From: Pseudomonas viridiflava
GTDB lineage: Bacteria; Pseudomonadota; Gammaproteobacteria; Pseudomonadales; Pseudomonadaceae
Length of the DNA: 64,000 nt
NCBI RefSeq assembly: GCF_003702045.1
Contig: NZ_RBTP01000076.1
Coordinates: 306,257-370,256, forward strand
Direction: 5' to 3'
This document shows positions 24,722 to 33,755 of this stretch, piece by piece. The stretch's first letter is position 1. Each line of letters starts with the position of its first letter. The translations under genes were made by a program, and so were the position numbers. The notes under the pieces are model-generated. The model did not search any database. It saw nothing but the letters and a program-made list of their open reading frames with translations, and was not told the origin of the DNA.

Positions 24722-26181
24722 TCAAGCGCAACGCTCCACGTCATGCGCTGCTTGGCCTGATCCTGGCCGGTACATTCATCGTCCAGCCTGCTTTTGCGGA
24801 TGAAACTGCCGCACAGCCACTGGGCAGCAACCTGCAAACACTCAAGGAGCTGGACGGCAAGGCGCCAGCTCGCCGTGCCTTGAACATCCAGACCTGGAAC
24901 ACCGCCGAGGGCGCCAAGGTGCTGTTCGTGGAATCCCGCGAGCTGCCGATGATCGACATGCGCCTGATCTTCGCCGCAGGCAGCAGTCAGGATGACAAGA
25001 CGCCGGGAATCGCCCTGCTGACAAACGCCATGCTCAATGAAGGCATCAAGGGCAAGGACGTCAGCGCCATCGCTCAAGGCTTCGAAGGCTTGGGCGCAGA
25101 GTTTGAAAACGGCTCCTACCGCGACATGGCAGTGACCTCGCTGCGCACGCTGAGCGCGCCGGACAAGCGTGAACCGGCCCTGAAACTGTTCAGCGAAGTC
25201 GTTGGCAAGCCGACCTTTCCCACCGACTCGCTGGCCCGCATCAAGAACCAGTTGATCGCCAGCTTCGAGTATCAAAAACAAAACCCTGGCGCCATCGGTA
25301 GCAAGGAACTGTTCAAGAAGCTGTACGGCGATCACCCCTACGCTCATCCGAGCGACGGAGATGCCAAAAGCATCAACGCCATCACACTGGCGCAGCTCAA
25401 AGCGTTTCATGCCAAGGGTTATGCTGCTGGCAACGCGGTGATTGCGCTGGTCGGCGACATGTCCAAAGACGAGGCGCAAGCCATCGCCGCGCAGGTATCG
25501 GCCTCGCTGCCTAAAGGCCCGGCGCTGGCGAAGGTTGCCGAACCGGTCGAACCGAAGGCTGGCACTACCCATATCGAGTTCGCCTCCAACCAGACGCTGC
25601 TGATGCTGACGCAGCTGGGCGTTGCCCGTAACGACCCGGATTACGCGGCGCTGACCGTGGGCAATTCAGTGCTGGGCGGCGGTGGCTTCGGCAGTCGGCT
25701 GATGACTGAAGTACGCGAAAAGCGCGGCCTGACCTATGGCGTGTCGTCCGGTTTCACGGCCATGCAGGTGCCGGGACCGTTCATGATCAATCTGCAAACC
25801 CGCGCCGAAATGGGTGATAACACGCTGAAGCTGGTACAGGACATCGTGCGCGACTTTATTGCCAACGGTCCGACCCAGAAGGAACTGGACGATGTGAAAC
25901 GCGAACTGACCGGCAGCTTCCCGCTGACTGCGGCCAGCAACTCCGCAATCGTCAGCCAGTTAGGCGCCATCGGTTTCTATGACCTGCCGCTGACCTACCT
26001 TGAGGATTACATGACGGCCGCCCAGAGCGTGACGGTCGAGCAAGTCAAGGCGGCCATCGGAAAGCACCTCAACGTCGACAAGATGGTTATCGTGACCGTT
26101 GGCCCGACCGTGCCGCAGAAAGAACTGCCCGCGCCAACCGACAAACTCACTCGTCAACCTGTAGGGGTCCCGGAGCACTGA
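24718..26181 (+). CDS. M16 peptidase-like protein without zinc motif
   Basis: 487-residue exported M16-family protein (signal peptide about 1–27, ending QPAFA). At the position of HxxEH it reads GIALLTNAMLNEG (His→Leu100, Glu→Asn103, His→Ala104), so it cannot bind zinc in the usual way. It keeps the C-terminal VREKRGLTYGV segment, whose Arg/Tyr pair is contributed in trans to substrate binding in heterodimeric M16B enzymes. Overlaps the catalytic gene by 4 bp and rsmD by one base. Confidence 0.92.
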   Translation: MIKRNAPRHALLGLILAGTFIVQPAFADETAAQPLGSNLQTLKELDGKAPARRALNIQTWNTAEGAKVLFVESRELPMIDMRLIFAAGSSQDDKTPGIALLTNAMLNEGIKGKDVSAIAQGFEGLGAEFENGSYRDMAVTSLRTLSAPDKREPALKLFSEVVGKPTFPTDSLARIKNQLIASFEYQKQNPGAIGSKELFKKLYGDHPYAHPSDGDAKSINAITLAQLKAFHAKGYAAGNAVIALVGDMSKDEAQAIAAQVSASLPKGPALAKVAEPVEPKAGTTHIEFASNQTLLMLTQLGVARNDPDYAALTVGNSVLGGGGFGSRLMTEVREKRGLTYGVSSGFTAMQVPGPFMINLQTRAEMGDNTLKLVQDIVRDFIANGPTQKELDDVKRELTGSFPLTAASNSAIVSQLGAIGFYDLPLTYLEDYMTAAQSVTVEQVKAAIGKHLNVDKMVIVTVGPTVPQKELPAPTDKLTRQPVGVPEH

Positions 26182-26792
26182 TGGCCAATCCACGTCCGAA
26201 AGGCCATAACGGCCTGGGTCAGCTTCGTATCATCGGTGGCGAATGGGGCAGTCGCAAACTGACCTTCCCAGACGCACCCGGCCTGCGCCCGACGCCTGAT
26301 CGGGTGCGCGAAACCCTGTTCAACTGGCTGGCGCCCCATATCGCGGGCGCCAGGGTGCTGGATGTTTTCACCGGCAGTGGCGCGCTGTATTTCGAAGCGC
26401 TGTCACGCGGTGCCAGCATGGGCCTGGCGCTGGACAACAACGCCACGGCCATCGCCAGCCTGCGCCAGAACCTGGCCACGCTGAACTGCACAACCGGCCA
26501 GGTTTCCCAGGCTGACGCACTGCGCCACCTGGAAACCGCCGCCGCCTCGCCGTTCGACGTGGTGTTTCTGGACCCGCCCTTCCATCAAGGCCTGCTGGCC
26601 TCGGCCTGCAACCTGCTGGAAACACGTGGCTGGCTGGCCGACCACGCCTGGATCTACACCGAAAGCGAAACCCCTCCCTCGACGACCGGCTTGCCGGGCT
26701 CCTGGCGCCTGCATCGCGAGAAGAAGGCCGGGCAGGTTTACTACGCGCTGTGGCAGCGGGATGAGGATTCAGGCACCCCTATAACCCGCTGA
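26181..26792 (+). CDS. rsmD: 16S rRNA (guanine966-N2)-methyltransferase
   Basis: 203-residue SAM methyltransferase that modifies G966 of 16S rRNA. Hallmarks: RIIGGEWGSRKLTFPDAPGLRPTPDRVRETLFNWL at the N-terminus, SAM loop VLDVFTGSGALYFEALSRGA and the N-methylation motif FLDPPF (about residues 130–135). Start codon overlaps the preceding stop (TGATG). Confidence 0.95.
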   Translation: MANPRPKGHNGLGQLRIIGGEWGSRKLTFPDAPGLRPTPDRVRETLFNWLAPHIAGARVLDVFTGSGALYFEALSRGASMGLALDNNATAIASLRQNLATLNCTTGQVSQADALRHLETAAASPFDVVFLDPPFHQGLLASACNLLETRGWLADHAWIYTESETPPSTTGLPGSWRLHREKKAGQVYYALWQRDEDSGTPITR

Positions 26793-27235
26793 AAAGGGCT
26801 ATCCACGTTTAGAAGCGGCTCGCCAGCGATGCGGTTTTTGATGCTCCATCTCATTAACCAGACCGACGCCATCGCTGGCAAGCAGCCTCCCACGCTGTGT
26901 TTGCTGCGAGGCTGTGTTGTGTCAGGCACCTCCCCAACGCCTGAAGAAACGCCGAGCCCGCAGGGCGTGGGAGCTTTCGCAGGTTACGACGGCTGCGGTG
27001 GGCGGCGCGCCGGCCCTTGAGTGCATCTGACTCACCGCATGTGCCGGTTTTATCAAACGACCTGTAGCCCGCTGGAGAAACGTGATTTTACGGGAGCCAA
27101 ACTTGCCTATGACGATGATCGCGCAGCGTAGAGAACGATCCGCCTGAACCACTCGGCCAGCCCCCTCTTACATCCCGCCCCACTTAGTGGCAACGTACGA
27201 GCTGTCAGCCATTGAATTCATCGACGAGCAAGACC
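26793..27235. other. 443-bp intergenic region with an inverted repeat
   Basis: Gap between rsmD and the YheT-like hydrolase. GCCAGCGATG (26822–26831) and CATCGCTGGC (26870–26879) form a long-loop inverted repeat followed by AAGCAGCCTCCCAC, reminiscent of a decayed REPIN. The rest shows no recognisable gene or RNA. Confidence 0.5.
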
Positions 27236-28270
27236 GTGCCTAACAGCCCTACCTCACGTTTCCATGTAACGCCTTTCGTTCCCGCATCCGGTCTCGGCAA
27301 TCCGCACCTGCAGACGCTGTGGGGGCCGTTGTGGCGCAAGAGGACGTTGCTGGCACGTACGCGTGAACGGATGTGGCTGGCGGACGGGGACTTTCTCGAT
27401 ATGGACTGGCATGGCCCGCATGAGGTCGATGCGCCGTTGGTGCTGGTGCTGCACGGCCTGACCGGGTCGTCGAACTCACCCTATGTCGCCGGTCTGCAAA
27501 AAGCGTTGGCGGCGCAAGGCTGGGCCAGCGTGGCGTTGAACTGGCGCGGCTGCTCCGGGGAGCCGAACCTGTTGTCGCGCAGCTACCATTCCGGCGCGAG
27601 CGAGGACCTGGCCGAGGTCATCGCACACTTAAGGTCGTTGCGTCCGCTCGCACCGCTCTACGCGGCGGGTTACTCACTGGGCGGTAATGTGTTGCTCAAA
27701 TACTTGGGCGAGTCAGGCGCGAACAGTCAGTTGCTGGGCGCAGTGGCCGTCTCCGTGCCTTTTCGTCTGGACGAATGCGCCAACCGTATCGGGCAAGGAT
27801 TCTCCAAGGTCTATCAGCGTCACTTCATGCGCGAGATGCTGGCCTACATACGCGTCAAGCAGAACCGCTTCCAGAACGAAGGGCTCAGCGAAGGCCTGGC
27901 TGAGCTGGCGGCGCTGGGCTCGCTGGAAAACATGCGCACTTTCTGGGATTTCGATGGCCGCGTGACTGCACCGCTGCACGGCTTTACCGATGCCCAGGAC
28001 TATTACCGCAAGGCGTCGAGCCGCTATTACCTGGGCCAGATTCAGACGCCATCGTTGATTATCCAGTCCGCCGACGACCCGTTTGTGTTCCCTCACAGCC
28101 TGCCGGAACCGGAAGAGTTATCGCCCTGCACGGAATTCGAACTGCAAGCCAAAGGCGGCCATGTCGGGTTCGTCGACGGTTCGCTGCGCAATCCCGGCTA
28201 TTATCTTGAGCGACGGATCCCCTTGTGGCTGAGCTCGGCCCACGAACGCGACAATCCTTACCTGAACTGA
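27236..28270 (+). CDS. YheT-family alpha/beta hydrolase
   Basis: 344-residue hydrolase of the UPF0017/YheT (ABHD1/3-like) family, probably an esterase acting on unknown substrates. N-terminal GNPHLQTLWGPL, oxyanion segment LVLHGLTGSSNSPY, NWRGCSGEPNL and nucleophile elbow AAGYSLGGNVLLKY (Ser in GxSxG). The catalytic Asp is likely in SADDPFVFP and the His in KGGHVGFVDG. The start is a choice between GTG 27236 (MPNSPTSRFHVTPF) and TTG 27212; neither has a strong ribosome-binding site. Confidence 0.9.
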   Translation: MPNSPTSRFHVTPFVPASGLGNPHLQTLWGPLWRKRTLLARTRERMWLADGDFLDMDWHGPHEVDAPLVLVLHGLTGSSNSPYVAGLQKALAAQGWASVALNWRGCSGEPNLLSRSYHSGASEDLAEVIAHLRSLRPLAPLYAAGYSLGGNVLLKYLGESGANSQLLGAVAVSVPFRLDECANRIGQGFSKVYQRHFMREMLAYIRVKQNRFQNEGLSEGLAELAALGSLENMRTFWDFDGRVTAPLHGFTDAQDYYRKASSRYYLGQIQTPSLIIQSADDPFVFPHSLPEPEELSPCTEFELQAKGGHVGFVDGSLRNPGYYLERRIPLWLSSAHERDNPYLN

Positions 28271-28277
28271 CGCAGAA

Positions 28278-29135
28278 TCAGCCTGCGCCTGTGGCGATTT
28301 CACGCGCAGGATCAGTGATCCATTCGCTCCATGACCCGGCGTACAACGTGCCCAACGGATAGCCAGCCAGGCACAAGGCAAACAGGTTGTGGCAGGCGGT
28401 CACGCCGGAGCCGCAGTACGCGACCAGACTTTCCGGTGGTCGCCCCTGAAGCTTCTCGGCGAAACGCTGCTTGAGCTGTTCAGGCGGCAGAAAACGTCCT
28501 TCCGGGCCGAGATTTTCATTGAATGCCGCGCACTGGGCACCGGGAATATGCCCGGCCACCGGATCGATCGGCTCTACTTCACCCCGAAAACGGGCTTCGG
28601 CGCGAGCGTCCAGCAGCGTCATTTCCGGGCGACCGAGGCGCCCCTGCAAACGGCTGGCACTGAGCACCAGCGACATATCAGGCTCGCCACTGAAATCACC
28701 TCGCTCAGCGCCCGGTGCATCCAGGCTCAGCGGCAACCCGGCCGCATGCCAGGCCTTGAGGCCACCATCGAGCAAATACACGTTCTCGCGCTTGCCCAGC
28801 CAGGCGAGCAACCACCAGGCGCGAGCGGCATACATGCCGGGTCCGTCGTCATACAGCACGATATCGCTGTCGTTGCAGACACCCCAAGCCTGAAGTCTTT
28901 CCACCAGAAGGCTGGCATCCGGCAGGGGATGGCGGCCCGTCTTGCCCTTGACGACCGGTGCGCTCAGGTCGCGATTCAAATCGGCAAACCAGGCGCCTTC
29001 GATGTGGCCCTGTGCGTAATTGCGTTGCCCGTAATCCGGGTCCTCCAAGGCAAACCGACAATCGAGAATCACCAGCCCTGGCGCATGCTGCCGTGCAGCC
29101 AGCTGTTCAGGGCCAATCAGTTGCGCGATGGACAT
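28278..29135 (-). CDS. sseA: 3-mercaptopyruvate sulfurtransferase (tandem rhodanese)
   Basis: 285-residue protein with two rhodanese domains. The N-terminal one is inactive, and the C-terminal one carries the active-site loop YCGSGVTAC (about residues 240–248). CGSG-type loops mark mercaptopyruvate rather than thiosulfate sulfurtransferases. Other signatures: ILDCRFALEDPDYG, HIEGAWFADL, LYDDGPGMYAARAWWLL and GHIPGAQCAAFNENL. Lies 50 bp downstream of the TetR-type regulator on the same strand. Confidence 0.9.
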   Translation of the reverse strand: MSIAQLIGPEQLAARQHAPGLVILDCRFALEDPDYGQRNYAQGHIEGAWFADLNRDLSAPVVKGKTGRHPLPDASLLVERLQAWGVCNDSDIVLYDDGPGMYAARAWWLLAWLGKRENVYLLDGGLKAWHAAGLPLSLDAPGAERGDFSGEPDMSLVLSASRLQGRLGRPEMTLLDARAEARFRGEVEPIDPVAGHIPGAQCAAFNENLGPEGRFLPPEQLKQRFAEKLQGRPPESLVAYCGSGVTACHNLFALCLAGYPLGTLYAGSWSEWITDPAREIATGAG

Positions 29136-29185
29136 GACACTCTCCTGTGACAGAAAACCGGGTAATCGGGTGCTTCGCTGCGCCG

Positions 29186-29848
29186 TTATACCAACACCTT
29201 ATGCAATGGCGCGTGGAACGCCTGACACAACGCATTGAACGCCTCCCGGGCCTGAGGCGCGATGAAACCTGATTCGAGCATAAGCACCTGATAGACGCCA
29301 CGTCGAATCGCCTCTTCGCTCAATTGCCCCGAGTTTTCCCGTGCCGTGCACAAAAAGCGTACCCAGGACGTCAGGACAATCCAGGTATTGAGGCTGGTCC
29401 ATTCGATTTGCGATTCATTCATTTGCAGAATACCTGCGTCAATGAAGCCTCGGTAAATCGCCATTGCCTGAACCAGACAGCGCTGGGAAAACAACCGGTA
29501 GCGCGCCGCCAGCTCAGGGTCGGTACCCAAGAGGTGTTCCAGGTCGCGATGCAGGAAACGGTAGCGCCACATGCCGTCGAGGATCGCCACAAAGAAATCA
29601 CGCTTGTCTTCGATGCTGGGCAGACGATCCTGCGTGGGTACCAGAAAACTCTTCACCAGCGCTTCATATTCACCGAACAGCTCGGCGATGATCGCTTGCT
29701 TGTTGGGGAAGTGGTAGTACAGGTTACCCGGCGATATTTCCATGTGCGCAGCGATGTGATTGGTTGTGACGTTGCGCTCGCCCTGCTGGTTAAACAGTTC
29801 CAGACTGACCTGAACGATGCGTTCACGGGTTTTAGTGCGTGGTGCCAT
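29186..29848 (-). CDS. TetR-family transcriptional regulator
   Basis: 220-residue regulator. N-terminal helix-turn-helix in TRERIVQVSLELFNQQGERNVTTNHIAAHMEISPGNLYYHFPNKQAI (about residues 6–53); the C-terminal ligand domain contains the DLEHLLGTDPELAARYR segment common in the pseudomonad regulator next to coniferyl aldehyde dehydrogenase. The start was set at the ATG at 29848 (MAPRTKTRER), not 29908. Divergent from the aldehyde dehydrogenase over 164 bp, so probably its regulator. Confidence 0.9.
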   Translation of the reverse strand: MAPRTKTRERIVQVSLELFNQQGERNVTTNHIAAHMEISPGNLYYHFPNKQAIIAELFGEYEALVKSFLVPTQDRLPSIEDKRDFFVAILDGMWRYRFLHRDLEHLLGTDPELAARYRLFSQRCLVQAMAIYRGFIDAGILQMNESQIEWTSLNTWIVLTSWVRFLCTARENSGQLSEEAIRRGVYQVLMLESGFIAPQAREAFNALCQAFHAPLHKVLV

Positions 29849-29966
29849 GCGGGTCTGAACCACTCGAATACTTATGAGATGCTCGCGATAGTAGCGCAAG
29901 CGCATCATCGAGGAACATCACGCGGTCTGATCGCACGTTATCGCTCGTCTAAATGTTGACTGCGTA

Positions 29967-29999
29967 GAGCAATGACTCTAAAAATCCACCCAATTGCTC
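29967..29999. promoter_or_regulatory. Inverted repeat in the TetR/aldehyde dehydrogenase divergent region
   Basis: GAGCAAT (29967–29973) and ATTGCTC (29993–29999) form a 7-bp inverted repeat with 19 bases between the arms, just upstream of the dehydrogenase start at 30013. It could be an operator for the TetR protein or a leader hairpin. Spacing is wide for a TetR site, so the assignment is weak. Confidence 0.3.
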
Positions 30000-30012
30000 A
30001 TCGGAAGAAACC

Positions 30013-31440
30013 ATGCTGACGGACCACAAGGTGTACCAGGCTGAACAGACTGTCGTGTCCATGACCGCAGCCTTCGCTACGCAGCGGGCCGCCTTTGCCG
30101 CCCACCCAATGCCGTCGCTGGAACAACGTCTGCAATGGCTTAAAAGCCTTGGCGATCTGATCAGCAAAAACCGACAGGCGCTGATCGAAGCCATAGATGA
30201 GGATTTTGGCCATCGCAGCGCCGATGAAACGCTGCTGGCGGAGTTGTTGCCAAGCCTGCTGGGCATCCGCGATGCGCGTCGGAACCTCAAACGCTGGATG
30301 AAGCCTTCGCCACGACGCGTCGGCCTGGTGTTCCAGCCAGCATCGGCCAAGGTCGTCCACCAGCCGTTGGGCGTCATTGGCGTGATCGTGCCCTGGAATT
30401 ACCCGTTATTTTTGGCCATCGGCCCGCTGACCGGAGCTCTGGCAGCGGGTAATCGGGTGATGCTCAAGCTCAGCGAATCGACGCCGGCCACAGGCGCGCT
30501 GCTCAAACGTCTGTTCGCCGAGACGTTTCCAGAAGAGCTGATCACCGTGGTGCTCGGCGAAGCGGAGGTTGGCGTGGCTTTCTCGCGCCTGCCGTTCAAT
30601 CATTTGCTGTTCACGGGCGCGACCAGCATTGGCAAACACGTCATGCGCGCGGCCGCCGAGAACCTGACACCGGTCACGCTGGAACTGGGTGGCAAATCGC
30701 CTGCCATCGTTTCCCATGATGTGCCACTCGAAGACGCCGCCGAACGCATCGCCTTCGGAAAGACGCTCAACGCAGGCCAGACCTGTATTGCACCCGATTA
30801 CGTGTTGGTGCCAAAGGAACGCCTGGCCGGGTTCGTCGACGCTTACCGACAGGCGGTCAAACGCTTTTATCCCACGCTGATCGATAACCCGGACTACACC
30901 GCGATCATCAATCAGCGCCAGCTCGCCCGGTTAACCCACTATCAGGAAGACGCGGTCAGCAAGGGCGCCAGGCTTGTCGCCCTTTACGACCAAGGACAGG
31001 GCAGACGAATGCCGTTCAGTGTGCTGCTTGATGTGAACGATGACATGCTGGTCATGCAGGACGAGATTTTCGGGCCGCTGCTGCCTGTCGTGCCTTATCA
31101 GAGGATTGAGGACGCCTATGCCTACATCAATGATCGCCCCCGCCCGCTGGCCCTGTACTACTTCGGCTACAACAAGGCCGAGCAGCAACAGGTGCTGGAA
31201 CGCACCCACTCGGGCGGCGTTTCAATCAACGACACCTTGATGCACGCCGCTCAGGATGATTTGCCTTTCGGCGGCGTCGGCCCCTCGGGAATGGGCAATT
31301 ATCATGGGCGCGAAGGCTTTCTGACCTTCAGCCAGGCCAAGGCCGTGTTCAGCAAGCAGCGATTCAATGCGGCCCGCCTGATTTATCCGCCATACGGCCG
31401 TGCGCTTCAGCGTTGGGTCTATAAACTCTTTTTGCGCTGA
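30013..31440 (+). CDS. Coniferyl-aldehyde dehydrogenase family enzyme
   Basis: 475-residue NAD(P)-dependent aldehyde dehydrogenase. Catalytic Glu in VTLELGGKSPAIV and catalytic Cys in NAGQTCIAPDYVLVP (about residue 258). NAD-binding segments are VPWNYPLFLAIGPLTGALAAGN and FTGATSIGKHVM. The C-terminal YPPYGRALQRWVYKLFLR extension and overall length match the CALDH class that oxidises coniferyl aldehyde and also long-chain aldehydes. Divergent from a TetR regulator. Substrate is inferred from family resemblance only. Confidence 0.9.
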   Translation: MLTDHKVYQAEQTVVSMTAAFATQRAAFAAHPMPSLEQRLQWLKSLGDLISKNRQALIEAIDEDFGHRSADETLLAELLPSLLGIRDARRNLKRWMKPSPRRVGLVFQPASAKVVHQPLGVIGVIVPWNYPLFLAIGPLTGALAAGNRVMLKLSESTPATGALLKRLFAETFPEELITVVLGEAEVGVAFSRLPFNHLLFTGATSIGKHVMRAAAENLTPVTLELGGKSPAIVSHDVPLEDAAERIAFGKTLNAGQTCIAPDYVLVPKERLAGFVDAYRQAVKRFYPTLIDNPDYTAIINQRQLARLTHYQEDAVSKGARLVALYDQGQGRRMPFSVLLDVNDDMLVMQDEIFGPLLPVVPYQRIEDAYAYINDRPRPLALYYFGYNKAEQQQVLERTHSGGVSINDTLMHAAQDDLPFGGVGPSGMGNYHGREGFLTFSQAKAVFSKQRFNAARLIYPPYGRALQRWVYKLFLR

Positions 31441-31608
31441 CACAGTCTTACTGAGAGCGATCAGCAGCCCTTAAAACGGGGGGTTTTGGGCGAAAGATGG
31501 CCGATAATCGGCGCATTACGACCTTTTGTGGCTGTTGTGCGGCTTGGCCCATCGGAAAGGCTGCGATACCATCCCAGTCCCACAACGGACTCCGACCAGG
31601 ACGACGCG

Positions 31609-32088
31609 ATGAACCGAGTGTTGTACCCAGGCACCTTCGACCCTATCACCAAGGGCCACGGAGATCTGGTCGAACGTGCTTCACGCCTGTTCGACCAAGT
31701 GGTCATTGCCGTTGCCGCCAGCCCGAAGAAAAACCCTCTGTTTCCCTTGGAACAGCGCGTCGAGCTGGCCCGCGAGGTCACCAAACACTTGCCCAATGTG
31801 GAAGTCGTCGGCTTCTCCACCTTGCTGGCGCATTTCGCCAAGGAACAGAATGCCAATGTATTCCTGCGCGGCCTGCGTGCAGTGTCGGACTTCGAGTATG
31901 AGTTTCAGTTGGCCAACATGAACCGCCAGCTGGCACCGGATGTCGAGAGCCTGTTTCTCACACCGTCCGAGCGCTATTCGTTCATTTCGTCGACGTTGGT
32001 GCGTGAAATCGCGGCGTTGGGCGGCGATATCACCAAGTTCGTGCATCCTGCTGTCGCTCAGGCACTGACCGAGCGCTTCAAGCGATAG
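31609..32088 (+). CDS. coaD: Phosphopantetheine adenylyltransferase
   Basis: Fourth step of coenzyme A synthesis. 159 residues with the nucleotidyltransferase motif YPGTFDPITKGHGDL (T/HxGH type), VFLRGLRAVSDFEYE and the ISSTLVREIA signature. The start at 31609 (MNRVLYPG) was chosen over the longer frame beginning 31486. Co-oriented with the ferredoxin gene 101 bp on. Confidence 0.96.
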   Translation: MNRVLYPGTFDPITKGHGDLVERASRLFDQVVIAVAASPKKNPLFPLEQRVELAREVTKHLPNVEVVGFSTLLAHFAKEQNANVFLRGLRAVSDFEYEFQLANMNRQLAPDVESLFLTPSERYSFISSTLVREIAALGGDITKFVHPAVAQALTERFKR

Positions 32089-32189
32089 CACATCGCTGGA
32101 ACGTGCAGGTGCAACCTGAGGACTAATGCGGCACAATTCGCCGCATTGGTTTTCATGTGCCCCGGCGTCGGCCGCGGCAGGAGCATTTC

Positions 32190-32441
32190 ATGTCCCTTAT
32201 CATCACCGACGATTGCATCAATTGCGACGTCTGCGAACCCGAGTGCCCGAACGAGGCGATTTCACAAGGCGAAGAGATCTACGTGATCAATCCGAACCTG
32301 TGTACCGAATGCGTGGGCCACTACGACGAACCTCAGTGCCAGCAGGTTTGCCCTGTGGATTGCATTCCACTGGATGAGAACCACGTCGAGAGCAAGGAAC
32401 AGCTGATGGACAAATACCGGATCATCACGAGCAAGGCTTGA
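32190..32441 (+). CDS. fdx: YfhL-type 4Fe-4S ferredoxin
   Basis: 83-residue dicluster ferredoxin. Cluster motifs: CINCDVCEPECP (C-x2-C-x2-C-x3-C) and CTECVGHYDEPQCQQVCP, with the eight-residue spacing (C-x2-C-x8-C-x3-C) and C-terminal extension typical of the Allochromatium-type/YfhL family, giving an unusually low redox potential. An AGGAG ribosome-binding site precedes the ATG at 32190. The partner protein is unknown. Confidence 0.93.
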   Translation: MSLIITDDCINCDVCEPECPNEAISQGEEIYVINPNLCTECVGHYDEPQCQQVCPVDCIPLDENHVESKEQLMDKYRIITSKA

Positions 32442-32452
32442 GCCTTGGCGGG

Positions 32453-32791
32453 TCAATCCTGCTTGCCGTACCCATCACCCGTACACCCCAGACACCGAAC
32501 GAAGGCCGACTTGCCAGGGTCGACCACCAGCGCCTTGGCTGTTGCCTTGAAGTTGCCACCGGCTGCCGCAAATGGCGCAGCAACGACAAACAGCCCTGCG
32601 CCAATCACCGTCGCGGCAATCAGCAAGGGCCGGGCGATCAGCAGATCGCCAACCATTGCAAACACGGGTGGATTCTGGATGGTGTAGACCGGATCGCCAC
32701 TGCCTGCCGGAATGTCCGCGGCAATGGCGGGCACAGCCTGCAAACCCAGGAACAGCGCCAGCGTGGCGGCAAGAATACGAAACGGGCTCAT
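32453..32791 (-). CDS. Small exported/membrane protein of unknown function
   Basis: 112-residue protein with a signal peptide (MSPFRILAATLALFLGLQAVPAIAA) and a hydrophobic segment at about 50–78 (GDLLIARPLLIAATVIGAGLFVVAAPFAAAGG). The C-terminus carries a Cys pair in VRCLGCTG. Homologues are found at this place in pseudomonads and are sometimes auto-labelled multidrug transporter, which this size does not support. The ATG at 32791 gives the signal peptide. Convergent with fdx. Confidence 0.75.
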   Translation of the reverse strand: MSPFRILAATLALFLGLQAVPAIAADIPAGSGDPVYTIQNPPVFAMVGDLLIARPLLIAATVIGAGLFVVAAPFAAAGGNFKATAKALVVDPGKSAFVRCLGCTGDGYGKQD

Positions 32792-32897
32792 AGCGTGGTC
32801 CTTCAGGCGTGGCGTGAGGTGATGCCCATCACTATAAACAGCGATGGGGGTTAAGCAAGTCGCCATGATGTTTCAAAAGCGTGCTCGCAGGCCAAGC

Positions 32898-33710
32898 TCA
32901 GCGCTGGCACTTGGGGCAATACACACTCGCACGCTGGCCCAGCTTGATCTCGCGCAACGTCGTGCCGCACACCTTGCACGGCTGCTCGCCACGGCCGTAC
33001 ACAAATAGCTCCTGCTGGAAGTAGCCAGGCTTGCCATCACCGCCGATGAAGTCACGAAGCGTGGTGCCTCCGCGCTCGATGGCATAGGCCAGGATGCGCT
33101 TGATCTCGATGGCGAGCTTCAGATAACGCGCTCGTGAGATGCTTTTCGCTTCACGGCGCGGATCGATACCAGCGGCGAATAACGCCTCGGTCGCGTAGAT
33201 GTTACCCACGCCGACGACCACGGCGTTGTCCATGATGAAGGGCTTCACCGCGATCGACTTGCCTCGGGACCGCTCGTACAGTCGCTCGCCATCGAACAGG
33301 TCCGTCAACGGCTCGGGCCCCAAACGAATCAGCAGCTCATGAGCGTGCGGATCCAGACTCCAGAGCATCGCCCCGAAGCGCCTCGGATCGGTGTAACGCA
33401 AGGCGAGGCCCGATTCCAGCTCAATGTCCACATGTTCGTGCTTGAGTGCAGGCAATCCGGCTTCGACCAGGCGTAAATTGCCCGACATGCCCAGATGGCT
33501 GATCAGCGTACCGACCTCGGCCTGGATCAGGAGGTATTTGGCGCGGCGATTGACCTGGACGATACGCTGCCCCGACAGGCGGACATCGAGGTCTTCCGGG
33601 ATGGGCCAGCGCAGACGGCTGTCACGCACGATCACGCGGCTGACGCGCTGACCTTCGAGATGGGGCGCAATGCCACGTCGCGTCGTTTCGACTTCTGGTA
33701 ATTCAGGCAT
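32898..33710 (-). CDS. mutM: Formamidopyrimidine-DNA glycosylase
   Basis: 270-residue base-excision repair enzyme removing 8-oxoguanine. The N-terminal catalytic proline and glutamate are in MPELPEVETTRRG. The C-terminal zinc finger is CKVCGTTLREIKLGQRASVYCPKC (C-x2-C-x17-C-x2-C type). VGVGNIYATEALFAAGIDP is the H2TH region. Start ATG at 33710; the frame's upstream extension to 33749 was not used. Confidence 0.96.
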   Translation of the reverse strand: MPELPEVETTRRGIAPHLEGQRVSRVIVRDSRLRWPIPEDLDVRLSGQRIVQVNRRAKYLLIQAEVGTLISHLGMSGNLRLVEAGLPALKHEHVDIELESGLALRYTDPRRFGAMLWSLDPHAHELLIRLGPEPLTDLFDGERLYERSRGKSIAVKPFIMDNAVVVGVGNIYATEALFAAGIDPRREAKSISRARYLKLAIEIKRILAYAIERGGTTLRDFIGGDGKPGYFQQELFVYGRGEQPCKVCGTTLREIKLGQRASVYCPKCQR

Positions 33711-33755
33711 GGATAACTCGGTCGTGCAGAAAGGAAACGCGGGGAGCACTCGGAA

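Noticed and set aside
32453..32791. Multidrug transporter label for the small exported protein
   Set aside because: 112 residues with a signal peptide and one hydrophobic stretch cannot be a known drug pump; left as unknown.
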